In this document: in pieces, positions 1-7,272 of the stretch | How the letters are laid out: each line of letters opens with the position of its first letter | How positions within the stretch are numbered: the stretch's first letter is position 1 | Origin: Vulcanimicrobiota bacterium | Lineage (GTDB): Bacteria > Vulcanimicrobiota > JAJTBE01 | Assembly: GCA_021107945.1 (NCBI GenBank) | Contig: JAIORV010000157.1 | Span: forward strand, 62,001-126,000 | Direction of reading: 5' to 3' | Length of the DNA stretch: 64,000 nt | Notes under the pieces: model-generated | The model's input: only the letters and a program-made list of their open reading frames with translations | What the model was told of the DNA's origin: nothing | The model's database searches: none | Program-made: the position numbers and the translations under genes

Positions 1-594
1 GGTATCTGTGGAACAGGATTGATTGACCTCCTTGCAAATCTTCTGATAATGGGATTTATTGACAAGAAGGGCAAATTCAGGGAACGACACGGAATATCCA
101 GGATGAGAAACGTCGGTGAACAGGAAGAATTTATACTTGCCCTCTCCGACGCAGATGAAGATATTATCACAATTACAGGACAGGATATTGATTACCTGAT
201 TCGTTCAAAAGGCGCCATTTATACAGGTGTGGATTTTCTGTTAAAAAAGAACGAAATCAGTATTGATGAAATAGATAGATTTTATGTCGCCGGTGCGATG
301 GGTGGATCGATTAATATAGAAAACGGCATAGCAATAGGCCTGTTCCCGGAGATTGACATTGACCGCTTCACATACCTGGGAAACGGCTCGCTTCATGGGG
401 GTAGGATGGCGCTTCTCTCCCTGGAAGCATGGAAAAAATCCCTGGAAATTGCACGATCCGCCGCTTGTTTTGAGCTCAACAACGAGCCCGGGTATATGGA
501 AGCATATACCGCTTCATTGTTCTTACCCCATACAAACTTGAATCTTTTTCCCGGCGTGGTCAAGAAAATTGATAAGAATGAAAGGGAATTTTGA
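1..594 (+). CDS. RACo-like corrinoid-protein activator, C-terminal part (partial)
   Basis: The frame is open from base 1, so the 5' end lies outside the window; an internal TTG at 19 is not the real start. The visible protein begins with GICGTGLID, a phosphate-binding signature of the ASKHA-type C-terminal domain (DUF4445) of RACo proteins. These use ATP to reduce the Co(II) corrinoid of methyltransferase systems back to Co(I). Further family-like segments are FYVAGAMGG, followed by a GNGSLHGGRMALLS stretch. The N-terminal 2Fe-2S ferredoxin domain is not visible, so whether this is true RACo or a stand-alone DUF4445 protein cannot be decided. Rex follows about 350 bases downstream on the same strand, which fits an anaerobic redox context, but co-transcription is not shown. 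Confidence 0.8.
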   Translation, partial: GICGTGLIDLLANLLIMGFIDKKGKFRERHGISRMRNVGEQEEFILALSDADEDIITITGQDIDYLIRSKGAIYTGVDFLLKKNEISIDEIDRFYVAGAMGGSINIENGIAIGLFPEIDIDRFTYLGNGSLHGGRMALLSLEAWKKSLEIARSAACFELNNEPGYMEAYTASLFLPHTNLNLFPGVVKKIDKNEREF

Positions 595-939
595 ATTTCC
601 GTAAAAAACGTAATTAGCTATCTTAGCTTGTTACTATTCACCGCGGAAATCGCAGGGATGAAAACAGGAGAAAGACTCAATAAAAAAACGGAAAGTATTA
701 TCAGCGCGGCGACAGTGCCCACCGGGCATTGGGACCGGGGCTTCCCGAATCCACTTGTGAAGCTTGTGATGATAGAAAATGAAGTTATTGTTGAGATAAA
801 GTCAGTGTGAAATAATTCTGAGGTATGTAAAACTCGTTCTTGCCAAGGTTTATTCAGGAAATATAGAGATCGTGTTTCGCTCAGGATGACATGGTGGTGG
901 GATCTGAATAGTAACCATTAACTTACAATGGAGAGAAAG
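595..939. repeat. Intergenic stretch with two degenerate dispersed repeats
   Basis: No convincing gene. Bases 628-655 match the dispersed '9-bp-period' repeat (TTGTTACTATTCACCGC then a GCAG unit). Bases 829-891 resemble half of the repeat found at 63244-63532: both contain CGTTCTTGCCAAGGTT and CTCAGGATGACA. The region presumably also holds the rex promoter, which I could not place. Confidence 0.5.
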
Positions 940-1554
940 ATGAAAATACCGGAACCAACAATAGAGAGACTCCCGGTTTATTATCAGTGTCTTTATAGGC
1001 TGAAGGAAAATAACGTTGTCATTGTATCATCTGAGGAAATCTCATCACGTGTCGGCGTAAAAGCTTCTCAGTTCAGGAAAGACCTTTCATATTTTGGGGA
1101 ATTCGGCATACAGGGACTGGGATACCCCGTAACACATCTCATGGAGAGAATTGCATCAATTATGCAATTTGACACGGAGCATAAAGTGGCAATATGTGGA
1201 GCGGGACACCTGGGATACGCGCTGGCAAGATTCCCGGGGTTTGCAAAATGGGGATTCAAGATCAGTCATGTTTTTGACAAGGATCCCGCCATTATAGGGA
1301 AGAAAATCGGAGATGTGGTTGTTGAGGATATCAATCTATTGCCTTATGACCTGAAAGTGCCTATGGGCATTCTCACAGTCCCTGCAAGCGTGGCAAAGGA
1401 AACGGCAAGCTTATTGATCAAGTCGGAAGTCAATGCAATACTGAACTTCACCGGTGTCAAACTCGATATTCCCGAATCTGTTGTTGTCAGGAATGTGGAT
1501 ATTTCCCATGAACTCGCCGTACTCAATTTCCATCTTATGGGCAAACCTCAATAA
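940..1554 (+). CDS. rex: Redox-sensing transcriptional repressor Rex
   Basis: Rex binds operator DNA when NAD+ is high and lets go when NADH binds, controlling fermentation and anaerobic respiration genes. The N-terminal winged helix includes VKASQFRKDLSYFGEFG, a hallmark of the family, followed by GIQGLGY. A Rossmann fold starts at VAICGAGHLG, and a C-terminal helix (ISHELAVLNFHL) serves domain-swapped dimerisation in known Rex proteins. Length is typical at about 204 residues. I chose the ATG at 940 over the in-frame ATG at 928 because a GGAG at 930-933 sits six bases before it. It stands as a single gene on the plus strand after the RACo fragment. Confidence 0.96.
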   Translation: MKIPEPTIERLPVYYQCLYRLKENNVVIVSSEEISSRVGVKASQFRKDLSYFGEFGIQGLGYPVTHLMERIASIMQFDTEHKVAICGAGHLGYALARFPGFAKWGFKISHVFDKDPAIIGKKIGDVVVEDINLLPYDLKVPMGILTVPASVAKETASLLIKSEVNAILNFTGVKLDIPESVVVRNVDISHELAVLNFHLMGKPQ

Positions 1555-1572
1555 CAGGTACTTTAATCAAAT

Positions 1573-2043
1573 TTACTTGTTAAAGACGAAAGTTCCCGAA
1601 TCTGTTTCCAATCCGTTTTCATAGATATAATAAATTCCACTCATCGAGGAGCCGGATCCGCTTCCGCTGAATTCCATATGATCATTTCCATAAGTAGCCG
1701 TGAAGCTTACCGTATTGGGCATATAGGTTCCCGACACAGTGCCGGTCTGACCCTCAAAAGCCTGGTATCCCTGCGTAACTATAGACCCCGAAAGCGTATA
1801 AGTACCGTCACCGGCATCAGACTGACTCAATTCCAGGGGATCCACCATTCCTGAATTGCCTCCGGGTTGATTGCTTGCCCAGGTTCCACTCCAGGTTCCT
1901 GACAGATCATTACCCGTTGTTCCCGTCGGCATTGGAGGAATGTCCGGTGAGGGCATACTGTCGCCCGTTGAGCACCCTAACAGGTATAATGTACAACCAA
2001 ACACGGCAATAATAATCAATACTGCAAAAATTGTTTTTTTCAT
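1573..2043 (-). CDS. Small secreted lipoprotein, function unknown
   Basis: The precursor has a lysine start, a hydrophobic stretch and a lipobox LLGC, so it is probably lipidated and anchored outside the cytoplasm. The mature part is rich in Gly, Ser and Thr. It contains pairs of short beta-like segments (DLSGTWSGTW, TYTLSGSIVTQG, TVSGTYMPNTVSFTATYG, MSGIYYIYENG), resembling small beta-barrel or lipocalin-like domains that begin with 'SGTWSGTW'. I do not recognise a named family. The start at 2043 is preferred over the ATG at 2049 because the AAGGAAG ribosome site touches the upstream ATG and is six bases from the downstream one. It converges with rex. Confidence 0.7.
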   Translation of the reverse strand: MKKTIFAVLIIIAVFGCTLYLLGCSTGDSMPSPDIPPMPTGTTGNDLSGTWSGTWASNQPGGNSGMVDPLELSQSDAGDGTYTLSGSIVTQGYQAFEGQTGTVSGTYMPNTVSFTATYGNDHMEFSGSGSGSSMSGIYYIYENGLETDSGTFVFNK

Positions 2044-2143
2044 TGACATCTTCCTTTCTACTTTCTATCAATTTAAATACTTGAATTCGTTATTTGTTTC
2101 GCTGCTTATAAAATAGATCCTTGATTTTATTGTTTCATTCTAT

Positions 2144-3271
2144 TCAGACATCTTTTGCCGCCAATGCCTGGCGATACTTCTCGGCGTCCATATTCAATAT
2201 TGTCTCGATTTCATCGGGTGGAAGGGACCTGATGCTGCCACGTCCGGAAATCAATGTCCTGACAAGAATATTCGCCAGGAAATTTTCCTCCATAGTGTCG
2301 ATTGTTTTATATGAAGGACCGACAAAGACAACCCCATAACCTTCGACTGCTATAATAAACCTGCCGGGCAAAGGACCCGGTCGCGTGGAAATCCATTTCT
2401 CCGAGCTATTTGATATCTCCGCGGGCAATACTTTTCCGCTGTAATATACAACATCATCGGGAACAAGAGGACCTGATTCAAGAAGCATCTCAACATCCAG
2501 GGCGGCATCCAGTAGTGTTGAATATTTCGTTGCGCGGGCAAAATAAGAAATTTGCTTGAAATGCTCCTGTAACGACTTCTCCATTTCACCTGCCCATTTG
2601 ACCAATTTATCAGGTGGTCCGGTGCACAAAAGGGCGTCGGAGTGAAGCTCGCCGAAGAATCGTTTCCCCGCATCCACGAATTTCCCCGTGGACGATATTA
2701 CCTTATCCGCCGAATCTCCACAGGCAATAAACCCATGGTTTCTGAGGATAATATCGGGCGGGAGATGCCCGTTTAACTCGGAATAACCCCTGCATACCCT
2801 GTCAACCTCTACGGAAAGCTCGAAACCGGGCGGTTTGTATTTAACCCATACCATTTCCTGGTTCATAACTTCCATAATTGCCAATTCTCCGTCTTCCATA
2901 CAGGCGAACGCATTTACATAAACAGGATTGGTGTGTAATACAACGCGGGGGAGGACGGCATGGAACCCGGTTTCCATAGAAGGCCTGAGAGTTGAATCGC
3001 CGATTACCGACAATTTGAGACCCCCTGAAAATTCCTTATGATTCATCTTTTTCGAATGCATCAGTGAAACGAGGGATCTCAGATCCGTTACTACATACCC
3101 TTTTTCATCGGTAACTTCCGAGAGGCGAAATCCGGAAGCTTTAATCCACATTTTCCTCTTATCTCTCGATTTTACAGAGGCATTGCCGCCGCCGCCCTGA
3201 ACGAGAAGAATATCACTTCCGGCATACTGTGAAATTTTTACCAGCTCTTTTATCTCAACGGACTCTTTCAT
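2144..3271 (-). CDS. Class II aldolase/adducin-family protein
   Basis: The N-terminal two thirds match class II aldolases (RhaD/FucA/AraD fold). There is a glycine-rich phosphate-binding segment (QGGGGNASVKS), WIKASG, a zinc-type histidine region (ETGFHAVLPRVVLHTNP), and ILRNHGFIACGDS near the second histidine. Members cleave or epimerise sugar phosphates; the substrate cannot be read from sequence. At about 376 residues it is longer than simple aldolases (about 220), resembling the aldolase half of bifunctional aldolase/dehydrogenase proteins with a separate C-terminal extension. The ATG at 3271 has GGGAGG nine bases upstream, whereas the TTG at 3277 is too close. A glycosyltransferase lies upstream on the same strand with a 57-base gap, so co-transcription is possible. 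Confidence 0.82.
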   Translation of the reverse strand: MKESVEIKELVKISQYAGSDILLVQGGGGNASVKSRDKRKMWIKASGFRLSEVTDEKGYVVTDLRSLVSLMHSKKMNHKEFSGGLKLSVIGDSTLRPSMETGFHAVLPRVVLHTNPVYVNAFACMEDGELAIMEVMNQEMVWVKYKPPGFELSVEVDRVCRGYSELNGHLPPDIILRNHGFIACGDSADKVISSTGKFVDAGKRFFGELHSDALLCTGPPDKLVKWAGEMEKSLQEHFKQISYFARATKYSTLLDAALDVEMLLESGPLVPDDVVYYSGKVLPAEISNSSEKWISTRPGPLPGRFIIAVEGYGVVFVGPSYKTIDTMEENFLANILVRTLISGRGSIRSLPPDEIETILNMDAEKYRQALAAKDV

Positions 3272-3328
3272 TTTCAAGAACCTCCCTTAAATCAAACCAG
3301 TCATTAACAATAATATCAGTCCAATTAT

Positions 3329-4588
3329 CTAACAAATTGAGTTATACAACTCAATATATTTATCAACCACAACATTTCCGTCAAATATTCCCCGGACTTT
3401 CTCTGAGGCGGATTCTCCCAGTTTCCGGGCAAGCTCAGGTTCTTTTATCAGCTTGATAATATAACCGGCAAATTCTTCAGGATCATTATATTTCGCCAGG
3501 AACCCCGTCTTTCCATGTTCGATAAACTCAGGTATTCCGCCTATCGCCCCGGCTACGACTCCCCGTTTGTAAGCCATCGCTTCAACCATTGTAAGGGGAG
3601 ACATGTTGGGCCATTGTTCGGCGATAACAACGGCATTAGCTCTGGTCATGTAATCTCTTACCTCCGGATATGGTCGTCTTCCTTTGAATTCAACCCTGTC
3701 CCGGAGATTCGATTCATTTACAACCGACTTTATTTTGTTTTCATATTCCTCGTTGTCCGCCGCTCCGAATACGACAAGCTTGGCGCCGGGGATCTCATCG
3801 GCAATTTTTTTGAAAGCCTCCACCACAATATCGATCCCCTTGCGGGGTTGAATCCATCCCACGAAAAGAACGAGACCGGGATCAAGCTTGTATTCATCGC
3901 TTCCGTATTTGTTAACCTCGTTAAAATCAAATGTCAGGTTTATTACTTTAATTTTGCCTTCATCAAACCCGGCATTAACCATCAATTCCCTGGAGTTGTT
4001 CGAGAGAACGGTGATGCAGTCTATATTCCCGAGAACTTTGTTGAAAACAAACTTTCTCTTTGCCATCAGGAGTTTTTTCAGACTCTTCATCTTTTTATGC
4101 CCCACGCATTCGATGCATCGATCCTGTTTCCCGTCGCAAACAACACCCCTGCTGTCGTCGTATAGGGTTTCCTTGATGCATATATATTTATAATCGTAAA
4201 TGGTAAGAACAGTTGGAATCTTCAGCTTCATAGCTTCATCGACAATCTTGAGCGACATCGGCATGAAATTATGAAAATGCACAACGTCAGGCCTTTCTTT
4301 TTTAAGCAATTCACTAAAATTTGATGCGGCGATATAATCAGGAAGAAGCCCAAAATAGCTCATCTGATCGTAGAGGTACGGCACCCTGCCAATAATTGTC
4401 TCTTTTACCGTCTTTGTGGGGAAAATATTGGGCGGAATCTCTTTCTCAGACTCGAACTTGCAGGTAAAATATATTATGTCCTCTCCCTTTTTTTCAAGAA
4501 GACTGCCGATCCTCCAGGCTTCTCTTTCTGCGCCTCCCCAAACCTTGTGAAAATCTGGCAAATATGCGGATACCATACATATTTTCAT
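3329..4588 (-). CDS. Glycosyltransferase family 4 (GT4)
   Basis: A GT-B fold retaining glycosyltransferase expected to move a sugar from a nucleotide-sugar donor onto a surface glycan or glycolipid. Visible features are an N-terminal glycine-rich loop (VWGGAEREAW), DVVHFHNF, the donor-domain segment FVGWIQPRKGID, and an EX7E-type motif in EQWPNMSPLTMVEAM, followed by GGIPEFIEHGKTGFL. A four-cysteine patch (CIKETLYDDSRGVVC...CIEC) lies around residue 140-165, as in a subset of GT4 enzymes. GAAGGAGAT precedes the ATG at 4588. The aldolase-like gene follows on the same strand. No polysaccharide cluster is present, so the acceptor is unknown. Confidence 0.9.
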   Translation of the reverse strand: MKICMVSAYLPDFHKVWGGAEREAWRIGSLLEKKGEDIIYFTCKFESEKEIPPNIFPTKTVKETIIGRVPYLYDQMSYFGLLPDYIAASNFSELLKKERPDVVHFHNFMPMSLKIVDEAMKLKIPTVLTIYDYKYICIKETLYDDSRGVVCDGKQDRCIECVGHKKMKSLKKLLMAKRKFVFNKVLGNIDCITVLSNNSRELMVNAGFDEGKIKVINLTFDFNEVNKYGSDEYKLDPGLVLFVGWIQPRKGIDIVVEAFKKIADEIPGAKLVVFGAADNEEYENKIKSVVNESNLRDRVEFKGRRPYPEVRDYMTRANAVVIAEQWPNMSPLTMVEAMAYKRGVVAGAIGGIPEFIEHGKTGFLAKYNDPEEFAGYIIKLIKEPELARKLGESASEKVRGIFDGNVVVDKYIELYNSIC

Positions 4589-5006
4589 TGTTTATCTCCT
4601 TCCTGATTTAAATTTGGACATAGTATGTTATGGTTCCTTTTTGCAGCTTCCAGTTATTAACCCGGATAATGCTTTTAAATTCAACGCAGAGGACGCGGAG
4701 GGCGCAGAGATTTGATTGTGTACGAGGGTTCACTGCCAATTAATCGCATCAATTTTCAGGCATTCTTCGATATAATTTTATATTGGAGAAATGGACTCTT
4801 TCATTGATAAAAAGCTACAATACGGTAATCATAAGATTCCAAATGCATTTTTAGGGATTAAGGACATTATTTTCACCGCAAAGACCATGAAGGACAGAAC
4901 TGAATAGATAAAAAGTTTACATAATATTAATGCATGGTTTTTCAGATTTGCTCTTATAGGTGCTATTAGGTGCTATAATGAAGAATAACATTCTGGAGTA
5001 ATAGCT
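4589..5006. other. Non-coding stretch with two dispersed repeats and a promoter
   Basis: No gene seen. Bases 4680-4710 hold a copy of the 9-bp-period repeat (CGCAGAGGACGCGGAGGGCGC) and 4869-4898 a second, degenerate copy (TTCACCGCAAAGACC). The right end carries the likely promoter of the radical SAM gene. Confidence 0.6.
4972..4979 (+). promoter_or_regulatory. Extended -10 promoter for the radical SAM gene
   Basis: TGCTATAAT (TG at 4971-4972, TATAAT at 4974-4979) is a perfect extended -10. No -35 is at the usual distance (TTGCTC at 4948 is 20 bases away). The element sits in a direct repeat of AGGTGCTAT. Inferred from consensus only. Confidence 0.45.
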
Positions 5007-5843
5007 ATGAAAAGTACGGGGGACAAATTGAATACTACAAACAGAAAAAGCCTCTTATATAAGAGTAAAATTGATTCCGGATGCTGGACAATTAACCACA
5101 TTGTAGGATGTATGCATGGATGCAGGTTTCCCTGTTATGCGTATTTGATGTCAAAGCGTTTTGGGAGGGTGAAATCATACAATGAATGGATAAAGCCTGA
5201 AATTGTCGAAAATTCGAGAGAATTACTGGAAAAAGAATTAAAAAAATTAGCTGATAAATTGGATGGAGTTCATTTAAGTTTCATGACCGACCCTTTTATG
5301 TATGACCATAAAAATGGAAAAATTGTTGAGGAAATAAAGATTTTAACACTGGATCTTATTAAAATGATAAATGACTATGGGGTTCCGGTTACAACCCTGA
5401 GCAAGGGACTATATCCGTCGGAGGTTGAAAATTTATCCAAAGATAATCAATACGGAATCACGCTTGTTTCACTTGACGCCAGGTTTAAAAACAGGTTCGA
5501 GCCGTATGCATCGCCATATCGGGAAAGGATAGAATCACTAAAAAATCTCAGCGGGAAAGGTCATAGAACCTGGGTCAGCATTGAACCATATCCCACCCCT
5601 AATCTGGATCCGACAGCAGAGAATATAGGAGATTTGCTCAGGGAAATACAATTTGTTGACAAGATATTCTTCGGTAGAATCAACTATAACAGAGAGTCAA
5701 AATATTTCAAAGATGATATAAATTTTTACAAAAAAACAGCATCAACAGTAAAAGAGTTTTGTAATTCAAGGGGAATAATATTACATATTAAAGAAGGGAT
5801 GCCTTTACACGAGAAATTGGAAACCAAATTTTTCAGGTTGTAA
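5007..5843 (+). CDS. Radical SAM protein with an atypical CX3CX3C cluster motif
   Basis: The N-terminus carries GCMHGCRFPCYAYLM: three cysteines spaced CX3CX3C rather than the canonical CX3CX2C of radical SAM enzymes. Context otherwise resembles SplB-like proteins, with 'GC.HGC..(P)CYA' followed by a mobile-looking KRFGRVKSY segment. Later segments (LSFMTDPFMYD, VTTLSKGLYP, ITLVSLDARFKNRFEP, TWVSIEPYPTPN) fit the barrel of SplB-related families that use S-adenosylmethionine and a 4Fe-4S cluster. The specific reaction is unknown. At 278 residues it is a short, complete barrel without accessory domains. GGAG lies nine bases before the ATG. It appears to be a single-gene unit. Confidence 0.82.
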   Translation: MKSTGDKLNTTNRKSLLYKSKIDSGCWTINHIVGCMHGCRFPCYAYLMSKRFGRVKSYNEWIKPEIVENSRELLEKELKKLADKLDGVHLSFMTDPFMYDHKNGKIVEEIKILTLDLIKMINDYGVPVTTLSKGLYPSEVENLSKDNQYGITLVSLDARFKNRFEPYASPYRERIESLKNLSGKGHRTWVSIEPYPTPNLDPTAENIGDLLREIQFVDKIFFGRINYNRESKYFKDDINFYKKTASTVKEFCNSRGIILHIKEGMPLHEKLETKFFRL

Positions 5844-5915
5844 ATGCTTGATGAAATCAATTATTAAATTTTATCGCAGGGCATTAAAAGCGAGGATATT
5901 TGGGAGGATCTGGAT

Positions 5916-6215
5916 GTGAGTTTGCAAATAAATATTCATAGGGAAAAGATAGTTAAATTCTGTCGAAGCCATCATATCCGAAAGATGGCATTTTTTGGTT
6001 CGGTATTACGAGACGATTATAATTCCGATAGCGACGTGGATGTACTTGTGGAGTTCGAGCAAGATGTACGGATAGGCCTCTCGTTTTTTTCCATAGAGCG
6101 TGAATTGTCGGATCTTATCGGCCGTAAAGTGGATCTAAACACCCCGGGCTTTCTCAGCAAATATTATCGCGATGAGGTAATCAGCAAAGCGGAGGTATTA
6201 TATGAGGATGCATGA
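5916..6215 (+). CDS. mntA: MNT-domain nucleotidyltransferase, MntA-type antitoxin
   Basis: A minimal nucleotidyltransferase of 99 residues. The signature is FFGSVLRDDYNSDSDVDVLVEFE, i.e. GSxxR...SDxDxxV with the metal-binding aspartates in place. MntA proteins AMPylate and neutralise HEPN-type HepT ribonucleases. It starts at GTG 5916 with GGGAGG eight bases upstream. The hepT start codon overlaps the end of this gene, as in intact pairs, but hepT is cut short here (see next entry), leaving an antitoxin without a complete toxin. Confidence 0.9.
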   Translation: MSLQINIHREKIVKFCRSHHIRKMAFFGSVLRDDYNSDSDVDVLVEFEQDVRIGLSFFSIERELSDLIGRKVDLNTPGFLSKYYRDEVISKAEVLYEDA

Positions 6216-6327
6216 CGATAAGGTAAGCATACAGCAAATGTTGGAATATGCATGGGGTAAAACACAAAAATGTACCACCCGGATCCCCAAACAAGCCATA
6301 AATCTATGCTACAATGTAGATATGTAA
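6202..6327 (+). pseudogene. Truncated HEPN toxin (HepT) remnant
   Basis: A 41-codon frame starts at ATG 6202, overlapping mntA by 14 bases. Its first ~17 residues, MRMHDDKVSIQQMLEYA, match the conserved start of DUF86/HepT toxins (typically M+xHDxxSLxQMLExA). The rest (WGKTQKCTTRIPKQAI...) is unrelated and stops at 6325-6327. The HEPN catalytic RX4-6H motif is therefore missing. The simplest reading is a deletion that removed most of the toxin. Confidence 0.75.
6307..6315 (+). promoter_or_regulatory. Candidate extended -10 for the protease-kinase operon
   Basis: TGCTACAAT: extended -10 (TG then TACAAT 6310-6315), 38 bases before the protease start. No good -35 was found. Confidence 0.35.
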
Positions 6328-6352
6328 AAAAGCATCATCAGGGAGTTTTGTC

Positions 6353-7252
6353 ATGAAGAAGAAAATCATTGCCGTTATACTCATGCTCGTCCTGTTTGTG
6401 GGAACTTTTTCCGTCCTTGCCCAATCACTGGAAGAACAGCTTCAGATGCAGGACAGGATGATATATACCCAGTTCACGACTTACTACCCTCGTGACAACA
6501 GATATAATACATTCTTTGGCGAGATTGCCACAAATCTTAATTCCACAATCGTGGATGTATTCGGACAGGATAAAGATATAATATTCTACGTATGTCCCAG
6601 TCATTTCGGCTTCAACGCGATGTCTTTCTACAGGGTGATAATATTTGACTCACTTCTGTTAGACAGCTTGCGTCATCTGGCAATGGCCAGGGCTTATTAC
6701 GGGGATCTTGACAATGAATACATTGATGAGCTTGCACAAAGTGTAGGCACCATCAGCAGAAAACACCAGAGTCGGGATTTCAGCGGCATAAATTTCCGGG
6801 ATCAGAATAATCCGTTCGGACTTCCTCCCGTCGGACAGTTGACTCCACAACAGTCGGCGAAAGCGCAGGAGTTGTTCAAGGGGATGCTGGCGTCCTGGAT
6901 GTGTCATGAGGGAAGCCATTGTATGCTGGATCATGTAAAAGTTCGCATGCAAGAGGTTCAGAATATGCAGAAGAAATTCCACTACCAGGGAAATCGCAAG
7001 CAATTTGCAAACTCCCTCAATGCCTATGCATATGCTAAAATAAACCAGAAGCTTGAAAAGGAAGCGGATGTCATGGCTACAAGGTGGCTGATTGAATCGG
7101 GATACTCTATCGAGGGATTTATATTATGGCTGAAATTCGGAGAGAAGCTTGAGAAGGCGATGGGAGTTAATAACGCATACCTCCGGACACATCCCAAATG
7201 TTCCGAGAGAATACGGTATATAAAACAGGCGGCGAAAGAGTATAAAAAATAA
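6353..7252 (+). CDS. Secreted M48-type zinc metalloprotease
   Basis: An N-terminal signal peptide (KKKIIAVILMLVLFVGTFSVLAQ) suggests export. The zinc-binding motif HEGSH (HExxH) lies in WMCHEGSHCMLDH at about residue 183-187. A downstream LEKEADVMATRWLIESGY supplies the ExxxD third-ligand region typical of M48 peptidases, and the end (LRTHPKCSERIRYI) matches the M48 'THP...R' tail. About 300 residues, soluble outside the membrane. GGGAG precedes the ATG. The zinc-ribbon kinase gene starts only 20 bases downstream, so the protease and the receptor kinase probably form one operon. The substrate is unknown; a role in cell-envelope protein turnover is an inference. Confidence 0.83.
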   Translation: MKKKIIAVILMLVLFVGTFSVLAQSLEEQLQMQDRMIYTQFTTYYPRDNRYNTFFGEIATNLNSTIVDVFGQDKDIIFYVCPSHFGFNAMSFYRVIIFDSLLLDSLRHLAMARAYYGDLDNEYIDELAQSVGTISRKHQSRDFSGINFRDQNNPFGLPPVGQLTPQQSAKAQELFKGMLASWMCHEGSHCMLDHVKVRMQEVQNMQKKFHYQGNRKQFANSLNAYAYAKINQKLEKEADVMATRWLIESGYSIEGFILWLKFGEKLEKAMGVNNAYLRTHPKCSERIRYIKQAAKEYKK

Positions 7253-7272
7253 CCTGATCAGGATGTGATAGA

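Noticed and set aside
628..810. 60-codon open frame between the RACo fragment and rex
   Set aside because: Its start lies in a dispersed repeat (TTGTTACTATTCACCGC), there is no ribosome site, and the product matches nothing I know.
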